The translations under genes were made by a program, and so were the position numbers. The notes under the pieces are model-generated. The model made no database searches, was not told where the DNA came from, and saw only the letters and a list, made by a program, of their open reading frames with translations. Below, one piece after another: positions 17,882 through 28,657 of a stretch of DNA of 64,000 nt. This DNA comes from JAMHWF01 sp035911095 (GTDB taxonomy: Bacteria; Pseudomonadota; Gammaproteobacteria; Burkholderiales; Burkholderiaceae_C), in the NCBI GenBank assembly GCA_035911095.1, contig JAMHWF010000077.1, forward strand, positions 1 to 64,000. The letters run 5' to 3'. How positions within the stretch are numbered: the first letter of the stretch is position 1; every line of letters begins with the position of its first letter.

Positions 17882-18120
17882 GAGCGGGTCAATGGGCAGG
17901 GCATAGCCCTGCCCCCGCACGGAAGCCGCAGCGGAGCGCAGGCCGAAGGCCGAGCACCGAACGGGTGAGTACGGGGCTTGCCATTGACGCGCGCAGAGGC
18001 TCATAGCCTGCCCGGAGGGCAGACGGTGTGGGGACCGTCAGGTCCCAATGCCGGCTGCCCCGAGGGCCCTGCGGCCCGGCGGGAGCGCTCCCCTCGCCCT
18101 GGGGCGAGGGGTGAGGGGGA
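17882..18120 (+). other. Non-coding, hairpin-dense region near the right end of the element
   Basis: No convincing gene. Perfect inverted repeats follow one another: GGGCAGGGC/GCCCTGCCC (9 bp, 3-base loop, 17894-17914), CTGCCC/GGGCAG (18008-18022, GGA loop), GGGACC/GGTCCC (18031-18046, GTCA loop), the palindrome GGGAGCGCTCCC (18081-18092) and CCCCTCGCCC/GGGCGAGGGG (10 bp, 18090-18111). CATAGCC-type motifs recur at 17902 and 18003. It could be the operon terminator, a structured RNA, or sites used in single-stranded form during transfer. None of the hairpins has a T-tract. Confidence 0.65.
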
Positions 18121-18144
18121 GTGGGGTTGCGGCGAGCTCCGGTA

Positions 18145-18245
18145 TTAGATGAGGATGGGGGAGTTGGTGGCTCCCGAACGTCTTCATCTAACGTCTTGTC
18201 CGTTAGATGGGGTAGCGGTCATAGGCAATTGGGATACTCGTCTAA
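18145..18245. repeat. Right subterminal repeat array
   Basis: Four TTAGA/TCTAA motifs alternate in orientation: TTAGATG at 18145, CATCTAACG at 18185-18193, CGTTAGATG at 18201-18209 and TCTAA at 18241-18245. The middle two form a perfect 9-bp dyad with a 7-base spacer, the same spacing as the dyad at the left end. This fits recombinase or accessory-protein binding sites. Confidence 0.65.
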
Positions 18246-18247
18246 TG

Positions 18248-18268
18248 GTTCCCCAGCTATATTCATCG
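18248..18268 (+). other. Right terminal inverted repeat and right attachment site (attR)
   Basis: GTTCCCCAGCTATA (18248-18261) is the inverted counterpart of the left-end TATAGCCAGGCAAC (11 of 14). It is followed by TTCATCG (18262-18268), the near-duplicate of TTCCTCG at the left junction. The G at 18268 begins the GAC codon of ComM's Walker B Asp, where the gene resumes. Confidence 0.75.
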
Positions 18269-18867
18269 ACGAGCTGCCCGAGTTCCCGCGTGCGGCACTC
18301 GAGGCGCTGCGCGAGCCGCTGGAGCATGGCCGCATCGTGATTTCGCGGGCCGCGCGCCAGACCGAGTTCCCCGCCCGCTTCCAGCTCGTCGCGGCGATGA
18401 ACCCCTGTCCCTGCGGCCACCTCGGCGACCCGCGGCGCGCCTGCCGCTGCACGCCCGACGCGATCGCCCGCTACCAGGGGCGCCTGAGCGGGCCGCTGCT
18501 CGACCGCATCGATGTGCAGGTCGAGGTGCCGGCGGTGCCGCCTGAGGTGCTGGCCCAGGGGGCCGCGGCCGGCGAATCGTCGTCGGCGGTGGCGCGGCGC
18601 GTCGCCCATGCGCGTGCCTGGGCGCTCGAACGGCAGCAGTGCCTGAACGCGCAGCTCGAGGGCGCGGCGCTGGAGGCCCATGTGGAGGCCGAGCCGGCGG
18701 CCCTGGCCTTCCTGCAGTCGGCGATGAGCCGCCTCGGCTGGTCGGCGCGCAGCTTCCACCGCGTGCTGCGCGTCGCCCGCAGCGTGGCCGACCTCGACGG
18801 CAGCACCAGGGTCTCGTCGCTGCACGTCGCCGAGGCGATCCAGTACCGGCGCGTGCTGCCGGCCTGA
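18268..18867 (+). pseudogene. comM: comM, 3' part
   Basis: The remaining 199 codons of ComM. They resume at DELPEFPRAALEALREPLEH, with Walker B Asp-Glu and then the Mg-chelatase C-terminal domain including AAMNPCPCGHLGD, RYQGRLSGPLLDRIDV and a C-terminal helical region. The frame is intact to the TGA at 18867. An open frame runs from inside the element (from about 18121) into this part, so a fragment could in principle be made, but it would lack Walker A. It converges on metH with 50 bases between stops; the 12-bp palindrome GACGCCGGCGTC lies at 18878-18889. Confidence 0.93.
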
Positions 18868-18917
18868 GGCCGTCGTCGACGCCGGCGTCCGAGCCGGGCG
18901 GACCGGGGCGATCCCGC

Positions 18918-21743
<2,826 letters not shown>

Positions 21744-21780
21744 GGCGGTCACACGAGGCGGGGGGCGGTGCGGACCACGG

Positions 21781-21892
21781 CTCACCCGCGGCCCGTCGGG
21801 TCCGACGGACAGGGTGAGCGCCGTTGCAGGCGGCGGCGCAGGGCCTCCGCGACCCCGAGCCTGGCGGCTTCGCCGTTGCAACGCTCCTCAGG
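21781..21892 (-). promoter_or_regulatory. S-adenosylhomocysteine (SAH) riboswitch upstream of metH
   Basis: Read on minus, the leader contains the SAH (ahcY-type) aptamer hallmarks: GAGGAGCGTTGCAAC, then CCAGGCTCGG, then GCAACGGCGCTCACC. GAGCG (21882-21886) and CGCTC (21816-21820) form the closing P1 helix. Downstream is a perfect 7-bp hairpin (21793-21808) and then GGGTGAG (21781-21787), which can pair with the CTCACCC that overlaps the 3' strand of P1. The two pairings are mutually exclusive, a plausible switch. SAH riboswitches turn on SAH-recycling and methionine genes when SAH accumulates. Confidence 0.88.
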
Positions 21893-22000
21893 GCAGGGCG
21901 GATTCTAGCCAGCGCAGGGCGGGCGGCCCGGCGGCAGGGTAGCCGGCCCGTGGTCGGCCGCGGTCAAGTCAACGCGCCGACTGCGGCCACACTACGCCCC

Positions 22001-22633
22001 ATGCACCCCGACGCAACCGACCGGACCCTGGCGCCTCAGCACCCCGACGGCGACGCGCCAGCCCTCAGATTCGAGCCCCCCGCGCCGCTGCCGCCGGCCG
22101 CTCCTGGGCCAACACGGCGCGGCATCTGCGCGCTGTTGCCGGCCGCCGTGCTGGCGGGCTGCGCCGGGGTGCCGGAGGGCGACGGCTATGAAGGCGACGA
22201 CGGCCAGGGGCCGCGACCGGGCCCCGGTGCGCCGAAGCCCCCGCCGCGGCGCACGCTCGCGTCCGAGCAGCGGCGCCTCGCGAAGGCGCTCGAGGGGACG
22301 CCGGTCGGTGTCGCCCGCACTGCCGACGGCCTGCTGCAGCTGACGGTGCCGCTCGACTTCTGCTTCGAGCCTCGCCGCTCGGCGGTGCGGCCGCCCCTGG
22401 CCGCGGTGCTGGACCGCGTCGTGCCTGGCGTTCGCGAGCCGCAGGGCCTGCGCCTGCGGGTGCGCGCGCCGAGCGATGCCGAGGGCGCGGGCGGCGAGCG
22501 GCTGGCACTCGACCGGGCAGCGAGCGTGCGCGACTACCTGGCCGCCAAGGGCGTGCCGCCGGTGCGCGTGCTGCAACTCGGCCGCAGCGACGCGGCGCAA
22601 GTGGAGCTGCTGCTCAGCGAGCGCTCGACCTGA
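22001..22633 (+). CDS. OmpA-like lipoprotein of unknown role
   Basis: A 210-residue protein with a hydrophobic stretch and lipobox AAVLAGC near residue 50, preceded by a long Pro-rich N-terminus. The C-terminal half (about 115-210) resembles a divergent OmpA/MotB domain: LTVPLDFCFEPRRSAV, then RLALDRAASVRDYLAAKGV. ATG at 22001; a start further downstream, nearer the hydrophobic segment, is possible and would give a more typical signal peptide. It is probably anchored in the outer membrane and contacts peptidoglycan. It lies between the two metH halves on the opposite strand and converges on the distal one. Confidence 0.62.
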   Translation: MHPDATDRTLAPQHPDGDAPALRFEPPAPLPPAAPGPTRRGICALLPAAVLAGCAGVPEGDGYEGDDGQGPRPGPGAPKPPPRRTLASEQRRLAKALEGTPVGVARTADGLLQLTVPLDFCFEPRRSAVRPPLAAVLDRVVPGVREPQGLRLRVRAPSDAEGAGGERLALDRAASVRDYLAAKGVPPVRVLQLGRSDAAQVELLLSERST

Positions 22634-22671
22634 CGGCGCTTCGCGCCGCGGCCGGCTCCCGGGGGCCGGCC
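22634..22671. terminator. Candidate bidirectional terminator between convergent genes
   Basis: Two adjacent hairpins fill the 40-base gap between the lipoprotein gene and the homocysteine-domain metH gene: CGGCGC/GCGCCG with a TTC loop (22634-22648), and GGCCGGC/GCCGGCC with an 8-base loop (22650-22671). No T-tract is present on either side. Confidence 0.4.
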
Positions 22672-22673
22672 TC

Positions 22674-23723
22674 TCAGGCCGTTACCAGGCCGCTGAACAG
22701 CGCCTCGCCCGGCCGCCGGGGCCGGTAGGCGCCGAGGCGGCGTGCGATCTCGTCGATGTGGGCCGGCGTCGTGCCGCAGCAGCCGCCGGCGATGTTGAGG
22801 AAGCCCGCGCGCGCGAACTCCTCGACCAGCGCGCCGGTCACCTCGGGCGTTTCGTCGAAGCCGGTCTCGCTGATCGGGTTGGGCAGCCCGGCGTTCGGGT
22901 AGCAGCTGACGAAGGTCTCGCCGGCGATCTTCGACAGCTCCTCGATGTAGGGCCGCATCAGCGTCGCGCCGAGCGCGCAGTTCAGGCCGATCGCCAGCGG
23001 CCGCGCATGGCGCACCGAATGCCAGAACGCGCCGACCGTCTGGCCGGAGAGGATGCGCCCCGAGGCATCGGTGACGGTGCCGGAGATGATCACCGGCAGG
23101 CGTTCGCCGCGCGCTTCCATCAGCTCGTCGAGGGCAAAGATCGCCGCCTTCGCGTTGAGCGTGTCGAAGATCGTCTCGACCAGGAAGAGGTCGGCGCCGC
23201 CTTCGAGCAGCCCGTCGGCCTGCTCGAAGTAGGACGCGCGCAGGGTGTCGAAGTCGACGTTGCGCGCCCCGGGGTCGTTGACGTCGGGGCTGATGCTGGC
23301 GGTGCGCGGCGTCGGGCCGAGGGCGCCTGCGACGAAGCGCGGACGCTCCGGCGTCGCGTAGCGGTCGCAGGCCTCGCGCGCCAGCCGCGCGGCGGCCACG
23401 TTCATCTCGCGCGCCAGCGGTGCGAGGTCGTAGTCCTCCTGCGCGACGCTGGTCGCGCCGAAGGTGTTGGTCTCGATCAGGTCGGCCCCGGCGTCGAGGT
23501 ACTGCTCGTGGATCTCGCGGATCACGTCCGGCCGCGTGAACTGCAGCAGCTCGTTGTTGCCCTTCAGGTCCTTCGGATGGTCGCGGAAGCGCTCGCCGCG
23601 GTAGTCGGCCTCGCCGAGCTTGTAGCGCTGGATCATCGTGCCCATCGCCCCGTCGAGGATCAGGATGCGCTGGGCGAGAAGGGCGGGCAGGGTCTGGCCG
23701 CGGGTATAGGCGATGGGGTTCAC
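22674..23723 (-). CDS. metH: Methionine synthase, homocysteine-binding part of a split MetH
   Basis: A 349-residue homocysteine S-methyltransferase domain, equal to the first module of E. coli MetH. It has the start LDGAMGTMIQRYKLGEADYRG, ETNTFGATSVAQEDY, and the zinc-binding cysteines in GLNCALG and GGCCGTTP. It binds homocysteine as a Zn-thiolate and must work with the separate folate/cobalamin protein encoded at 18918-21743. The likely start is GTG at 23723. Only 54 bases separate it from the GGDEF/EAL gene upstream on the same strand, and I see no riboswitch there. Confidence 0.94.
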   Translation of the reverse strand: MNPIAYTRGQTLPALLAQRILILDGAMGTMIQRYKLGEADYRGERFRDHPKDLKGNNELLQFTRPDVIREIHEQYLDAGADLIETNTFGATSVAQEDYDLAPLAREMNVAAARLAREACDRYATPERPRFVAGALGPTPRTASISPDVNDPGARNVDFDTLRASYFEQADGLLEGGADLFLVETIFDTLNAKAAIFALDELMEARGERLPVIISGTVTDASGRILSGQTVGAFWHSVRHARPLAIGLNCALGATLMRPYIEELSKIAGETFVSCYPNAGLPNPISETGFDETPEVTGALVEEFARAGFLNIAGGCCGTTPAHIDEIARRLGAYRPRRPGEALFSGLVTA

Positions 23724-23777
23724 GGGGGGGCACCTTCGGGCTAGGCCTCCGGTGCGCCCTGGGGCTGCCCGGCGGGC

Positions 23778-26090
23778 TCAGGTGCCCATTGTAGGAAGCC
23801 GCCCTGTATACGGCGCCGGGTTGCCGAAGAGGGCTTCGGACTGCGCGACGTCATGGTCGAGGCTCGAAACCTCCGCCACCGTGGGCGGGCGCAGCATCTG
23901 CACCGAGTTCGGGTCGGGCACGGCCTGGCTCGGGGCGAACAGCGATTCGCGGAAGGCGACGTGGCGCTGGCGGTCGTCGGTGGCCCACATCAGCAGCGCG
24001 CGGGCCGACATCGGGCGCGCGAACAGATTGCCCTGGAACTCGTGGCAGCCGAGCGTGCGCAGGATCTTGAACTGCCGGTCGGTCTCGACGCCTTCGGCAA
24101 CCACCTTGAGGCCGATCGCGCGCGCCATGTGGATGACCGCCTCGACGATCGCCCGCGCGTCGTTGGCCGCCTTCGCGTTGCTCGCGTTGTCCAGGTCCAT
24201 CACGAAGCTGCGGTCGATCTTCAGTTCGGTGGCGGGCAGCTTGCGCAGGTAGGACAGGCTCGAGTGGCCGGTGCCGAAATCGTCGATCGACAGGTGGATC
24301 CCGGCTGCGCCGAGGCGGTTGAAGGTGATCTGCGTGACGCTGGTGTCCTCCATCGCCACCGACTCGGTGATCTCGCAGGTGAGCCGCTCCGGCTTGATGC
24401 CGTACTGCTTCAGCGCCGAGGTGATGCGGTCGACGAGGTCGTCCTGACGCATCTGGTAGCCCGAGAGGTTGATCGCCACCCGCATGCGCAGGCCCGCGTC
24501 GCGCCATACGCGGGCGTGGTGGCAGGCGGTCTCGATCACCCAGTTGCCGAGGGATCCGATCAGGCCGTAACGCTCTGCCAGCGGGATGAAGATCTCGGGG
24601 CTCACGCTGCCGCGCGTCGGGTGCTGCCAGCGCAGCAGCGCCTCGGCCGAGGTCACCTGGCCTTCCGAATCCATCTTCGGCTGGAAGAAGAGCTCCAGCT
24701 GGCGCGCCTCGATCGCGCGGCGCAAGTCGCGCAGCAGCTCGATCCGCTCGCGCGCGTCGACCTTCATGCGCGCGTCGTAGAACATGTAGGTCGCGCCGCC
24801 GGTCTCCTTGACGGCATGCATCGCCGCGTCGGCGTGGTGCATCAGCGACTCGATGCTGCCGTGGTCGGGGAACAGCGAAATGCCCACCGAGCAGGTCAGC
24901 GTGACCTCGCGTTCGCCGCACTGCACCACCCCGCCCATGTAGCCGAGCAGCTTGTCGGCCGCGCGCGAGACATTGCGTCGCGTGATGTTGCCCTTCATCA
25001 GCACCGCGAACTCGTCCCCGCCGATGCGCGCGACCTGGTGCGGGCCGGTCGCCTGCAGCACCGGGCATTGCGCCAGCGACTCGGTCAGCCGGCGTGCATA
25101 GGCTTTCAACGCGACGTCGCCATCGGCGTGGCCGAACGAGCCGTTGACGGCCTTGAATCCGTCCATGCCGATCAGCAGCAGGGCCATGCGGGCATGCTGC
25201 TGCTGCGCCTCGCCGACCGCCGAGCGCAACGCCTGCTCGAAGGCGGTGCGGCCGGGCAGGCCGGTCAGCGGATCGGCCTGCGGCTGCAGCATCAGGCTCG
25301 CGCTGACCGAGTCGAGCTGAGCCGAAAGATCACGGTTGCGCTCGCTCAGGCGACGGTCGAGCAGCAGTACCAGTTGCACCAGGCCGAGCATCAGCGTGGT
25401 CATCAGGCCCGGCAGCAGGTCTGTGCCGAACCGGGCTGGTGCCACCACCGGCTCGCCCTGGAGGCCGCGCGACAGGATCAGCATCAGTGCCAGCACCGAC
25501 GGCAGCAGGAAGGCGGAGAGGCGGGCCGCGTTCAGCACATCCTTGCGCGTGGGCAGCGCCGAGCCGGTCAGCCGCTTGCCGCGCCGCTTGTGGCTGTCGG
25601 ACTGGCCGAGGAAGCCGACCACGCAGATGACGAGCGCTGCCATCAGCGCGACGAAGCCGAGCGCGTCGCGGCCTGGCAGCGCCACGCCGAGGCTGTATCC
25701 CCAGATGCCGGCAGCCGCCATGTGCGCGGCGACACTGCCGGCCGCAGCGGCCAGGCGGCGGTGCTGCCGCTTGCCGCGCGCGGCCAGCAGCGCGAGCGCC
25801 ATCGCGACGGCAGTGGCCGGCAGCGCGGCCAGGGCTGCCGCGACGCTCGGCGGCGGGATGCCGAGCGTGTCCGTCACCGCGTGGACCCCGGAGAACGTGG
25901 CCGACCAGAGGCCGAGGCCGACGCTCAGCCCACCGACGGCGATCCAGCCGCGGCGGCTGGCCAGGCCGGAGCTGCGCAGGCGTGGTGCGACCTGCTGCGC
26001 CACGAGCGCGGCGCCGCAGAGCAGCAGGACGACGACCGCGAGCCGCGGCCACTGCTGCAGAAACATCGCCAGCGTCGCCTCGACGTTCAT
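23778..26090 (-). CDS. Membrane-bound GGDEF/EAL cyclic-di-GMP enzyme
   Basis: A 770-residue protein. The N-terminus (about 10-290) has seven or eight hydrophobic segments, possibly a divergent MHYT-like sensor. A GGDEF domain follows with an intact RIGGDEFAVLM active site but no RxxD inhibitory site at the expected position. The EAL domain has SAEALLRWQHP, INLSGYQM, CEITESV, SIDDFGTGHSSLSYL, LKIDRSF and VAEGVET, so it looks catalytically competent. It could make or degrade c-di-GMP; many such proteins mainly degrade it. The ATG at 26090 places the first membrane segment directly after the start. Confidence 0.88.
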   Translation of the reverse strand: MNVEATLAMFLQQWPRLAVVVLLLCGAALVAQQVAPRLRSSGLASRRGWIAVGGLSVGLGLWSATFSGVHAVTDTLGIPPPSVAAALAALPATAVAMALALLAARGKRQHRRLAAAAGSVAAHMAAAGIWGYSLGVALPGRDALGFVALMAALVICVVGFLGQSDSHKRRGKRLTGSALPTRKDVLNAARLSAFLLPSVLALMLILSRGLQGEPVVAPARFGTDLLPGLMTTLMLGLVQLVLLLDRRLSERNRDLSAQLDSVSASLMLQPQADPLTGLPGRTAFEQALRSAVGEAQQQHARMALLLIGMDGFKAVNGSFGHADGDVALKAYARRLTESLAQCPVLQATGPHQVARIGGDEFAVLMKGNITRRNVSRAADKLLGYMGGVVQCGEREVTLTCSVGISLFPDHGSIESLMHHADAAMHAVKETGGATYMFYDARMKVDARERIELLRDLRRAIEARQLELFFQPKMDSEGQVTSAEALLRWQHPTRGSVSPEIFIPLAERYGLIGSLGNWVIETACHHARVWRDAGLRMRVAINLSGYQMRQDDLVDRITSALKQYGIKPERLTCEITESVAMEDTSVTQITFNRLGAAGIHLSIDDFGTGHSSLSYLRKLPATELKIDRSFVMDLDNASNAKAANDARAIVEAVIHMARAIGLKVVAEGVETDRQFKILRTLGCHEFQGNLFARPMSARALLMWATDDRQRHVAFRESLFAPSQAVPDPNSVQMLRPPTVAEVSSLDHDVAQSEALFGNPAPYTGRLPTMGT

Positions 26091-26314
26091 CGGCGCGCTT
26101 TCATGTCCGCCCGCGGCGGGCGGCGCGCGCCGCAACGCCGCCCCGCACAAAGGCAGGCGCGAGCGGGCGATCCGTCAACCGTCGGCAAGCGGGTCATGGT
26201 TCATCTTCGGTCAGGAGCGCGACAGCTTAAGGCGCCGTCCTGCCCGTCTGCCGGCCCGTTGCCGCGGTGCAGCGCAAGGCGTGTGACATCCGCCGCGCGA
26301 GCGGCGCCGCGTGT

Positions 26315-28657
26315 TCAGCCCTTGACGAAGCCAATGCCGCGGCGCTCGCGCACCTGGGGCTTGACGCGGTGCTCTGCCTCGAGCTGGGACAGGAACTCGT
26401 CGGGCCCGAAGGCCTCGCCGAGCACGTCGACCTGGCGCCGTACGGCAGCGAAGTCCCCGGGCGTCAGCTGGTCGAGCACGGCCAAGCGTCGCCGTTGTTC
26501 GTCAGTAAGCACAAACATCGGGTCGCCGTCGCTCGACGGCAGTGCCTCGGCATTGAACATCCGCTCGCGCTGCGCCACGGTGAGGGCCAGGAAGCGGATC
26601 TTGAAAGTGAAGCGGCGCAGCGCGGCCTCGTCGAGGTCTTCGAACAGATTGGTTGTGCAGATGAACACGCCGCTGAAGCGCTCCATGCCCTGCAACATCT
26701 CGTTGACTTCGGTGACCTCGTAGTTGCGCTCGGCCAGGCGGCGGCTGCGCAGGAAGCTGTCGGCCTCGTCGAGCAGCAGCACCGCCTGCTCGGCCTCCGC
26801 CTCGGCAAACATGCGCGCCATGTTCTGCTCGGTGTCGCCGACGAACTTGCTGACCAGGTCGCTCGCCTGCCGCACCAGCAGCGGGCGCTGCAGCCGCTCG
26901 GCGATGTGCTCGGCGAGCGCCGTCTTGCCCGAGCCCGGAGGGCCGTGGAAGCACAACGTGCCAAGGCCGCGGCGGCGCAGCGACTCGACCACGCGCGCCA
27001 ACTCGAAGCGCGACTCGGTGTTGACCAGGTCGAGGTCGTAGCGCGTCACCGCCTGTCGGGCGCGCCGTTCGCCGGCACCCAGGCCGAGGGCATGGTCGGC
27101 GTTGCCGAGCTGGCGCTCGATCAAGCGCTCGAACACGTCCGCCGCAGGGGGCGTGCCGTCGGGCGCCGGCTGAGCGGCCAACCGGGCGAAGCGCACCGCG
27201 GTGCGGATCTGCGCCGGTGTCAGGCCCTTGTGGCCGGCGAGCCGCTCGGCGAACCCTTCGCCGACGCTCACTTCGGCCAGCGCGCGCGTGACCAGGGCGC
27301 GCCGCGCGCCGGGGGGCGGCGACTTGAGTTCGAGGTGGTACTGGAAGCGACGCCGGAAAGCCGGGTCGATCTGCTCGATGCGGTTGGTCACCCAGACCAC
27401 CGGCACCGGGTTGGTTTCAAGGATCTGGTTGACCCAGGCCTTGCCGCTCACGGAGCCGTTGGCCGGACCGTCGCCGCTTTCCAGCCGCGCCATCAGCTGT
27501 GCGGTGTCGCTGCTGATCGGCGGGAACACGTCCTCGACCTCGTCGAACAGCAGTGCGACCTGATGCCCGCCCTTGAGGAACACCTGGCTGATCTGCAGCG
27601 AGCGGTAGCGGTCGCGTCCGGACAACGAATGGCCGTCGCGGTCGGCGTACTCGACTTCGTAAAGCTGCAGCCCGGCGGCCTGCGCGGCGACGCGCGCGAG
27701 TTCGGTCTTGCCGGTGCCGGGCGGGCCGTAGAGCAGCACGTTGACACCGGCCTCGCGGCGCGCCACCGCATGGCGAAGCAGCGCGGTCAACACCTCGAGG
27801 TCCTCGCCGACGAACGCAAAGTCTCCGACGCCGAGCTCGCTGCGTTTGGCCGGCCGGGTGAAGACAGCCATCAGGTCGTCCGGCCCCTTGTACTCGCGCA
27901 TCAGCACCGGCGGCAACTGCTCGCTGACCTTCATCAGGTCGGCGAGGTCGGTGATGTTGTGCTCAGAGATCAGGTTCTCGACCATGCCGATGCGCTCGAG
28001 CCGCGAGCCGGCACGCAAGGCCTCGGCGACCTCGCGCGCGTCGACCCCGGCCACCCGTGCCAACGCCGCATAGGCCTCCTGCGCGTTGGAGACCTTGAAC
28101 TCGACCAGCAGCCCGCGCAGGTCGCGCTGGTAGCGTGCGAGCGTGCCGTAGAGCAGCAAGGCGCGTTCAGCGGGGTTCAGTTGCAGCAGGCCGGCCAGTG
28201 CGTCGATGTTCTTCTGGACCAGCGTGTGCTCGCCCTTCAGGCGCTCTTCGAGCCAGTGGCTGCTCGCGCCGAGCACGGCGTGCAGATCCTTGGGCACGTC
28301 CTTGATGTACTCGTCGACGTAGAAGAAGAGGGTCGCTTCCTCATATGGCCCGCGCCAGGCGCCATGGCGTGCGAGAAAGGCGTCGTCGTCGAGTGCTTCG
28401 TGGCCGCGCCAGAGCTCATTGCCCTTGCAGCGGCGCGCCAGGAAGGCCCGTAGGCGGCCCAGCACCGGAACCGGCCAGACCAGATGGCGTCCAGTCAGCG
28501 CGAGCAGGCTGTTCCAGTCACGGCGAAGGTTGAAGCGTCCCGCATGTTCGAGTGCCAGCGTCAGCACGAACTGGGAACACAGGCGGTCGAGAACAGGGGC
28601 TCCGGCGAGTCCGGGCGACAGCAGCCAGCGTGCATCGGCTGCGGGCGTTCGGGGCAT
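26315..28657 (-). CDS. Tandem AAA+ ATPase of unknown function
   Basis: A 780-residue cytoplasmic protein with two AAA+ modules. The N-terminal 280 residues are helical and unassigned. Module 1 (about 290-450) has GPPGTGKTELA and LLFDEVED with arginine-finger candidates in DPAFRRRFQYH. Module 2 (about 550-720) has GPPGSGKTALA and LLLDEADSFL followed by an RRFTFKIRF segment. Both ATPase sites appear intact. The arrangement recalls Cdc48-like type II AAA proteins in outline, but the N-domain and sequence differ and I cannot name the family. It stands alone between a GGDEF/EAL gene and DUF3567, with 117 bases to the latter. Confidence 0.8.
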   Translation of the reverse strand: MPRTPAADARWLLSPGLAGAPVLDRLCSQFVLTLALEHAGRFNLRRDWNSLLALTGRHLVWPVPVLGRLRAFLARRCKGNELWRGHEALDDDAFLARHGAWRGPYEEATLFFYVDEYIKDVPKDLHAVLGASSHWLEERLKGEHTLVQKNIDALAGLLQLNPAERALLLYGTLARYQRDLRGLLVEFKVSNAQEAYAALARVAGVDAREVAEALRAGSRLERIGMVENLISEHNITDLADLMKVSEQLPPVLMREYKGPDDLMAVFTRPAKRSELGVGDFAFVGEDLEVLTALLRHAVARREAGVNVLLYGPPGTGKTELARVAAQAAGLQLYEVEYADRDGHSLSGRDRYRSLQISQVFLKGGHQVALLFDEVEDVFPPISSDTAQLMARLESGDGPANGSVSGKAWVNQILETNPVPVVWVTNRIEQIDPAFRRRFQYHLELKSPPPGARRALVTRALAEVSVGEGFAERLAGHKGLTPAQIRTAVRFARLAAQPAPDGTPPAADVFERLIERQLGNADHALGLGAGERRARQAVTRYDLDLVNTESRFELARVVESLRRRGLGTLCFHGPPGSGKTALAEHIAERLQRPLLVRQASDLVSKFVGDTEQNMARMFAEAEAEQAVLLLDEADSFLRSRRLAERNYEVTEVNEMLQGMERFSGVFICTTNLFEDLDEAALRRFTFKIRFLALTVAQRERMFNAEALPSSDGDPMFVLTDEQRRRLAVLDQLTPGDFAAVRRQVDVLGEAFGPDEFLSQLEAEHRVKPQVRERRGIGFVKG

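Larger units (their letters stand above)
8833..18267 (+). mobile_element. Recombinase-trio mobile element inserted in comM (about 9.4 kb)
   Basis: Removing this segment restores an intact comM reading frame through the Walker B codons, which fixes the limits to within a few bases. It carries one plus-strand operon of six genes: three tyrosine recombinases, two small proteins with coiled coils, and a RecD2-like helicase. Spacing is tight (35-base gap, ATGA overlap, ATGA overlap, 5-base gap, TTGA overlap). The ends have imperfect inverted repeats. Its base composition is visibly less GC-rich than the flanks. There is no DDE transposase, conjugation gene, resistance gene or other evident cargo; the only non-mobility content is a hairpin-rich non-coding stretch near the right end. 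The architecture recalls RIT, Tn554-type and gamma-mobile-trio elements without matching any exactly. Confidence 0.92.

Noticed and set aside
17882..18120. A group II intron or integron attC array in the hairpin-rich segment
   Set aside because: No reverse transcriptase gene, no intron domain V-like end and no RYYYAAC/GTTRRRY core sites; the hairpins are of unrelated sequence.
8833..18267. An AbaR/Tn6022-type resistance island, suggested by the comM location
   Set aside because: There is no DDE transposase, no AAA transposition ATPase of the Tn7/Tn6022 type and no resistance gene; the enzymes are tyrosine recombinases.
8826..18268. comM split caused by sequencing error or simple frameshift
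   Set aside because: The two parts are 9.4 kb apart and join exactly at codon level; the interval encodes a complete set of mobility genes.
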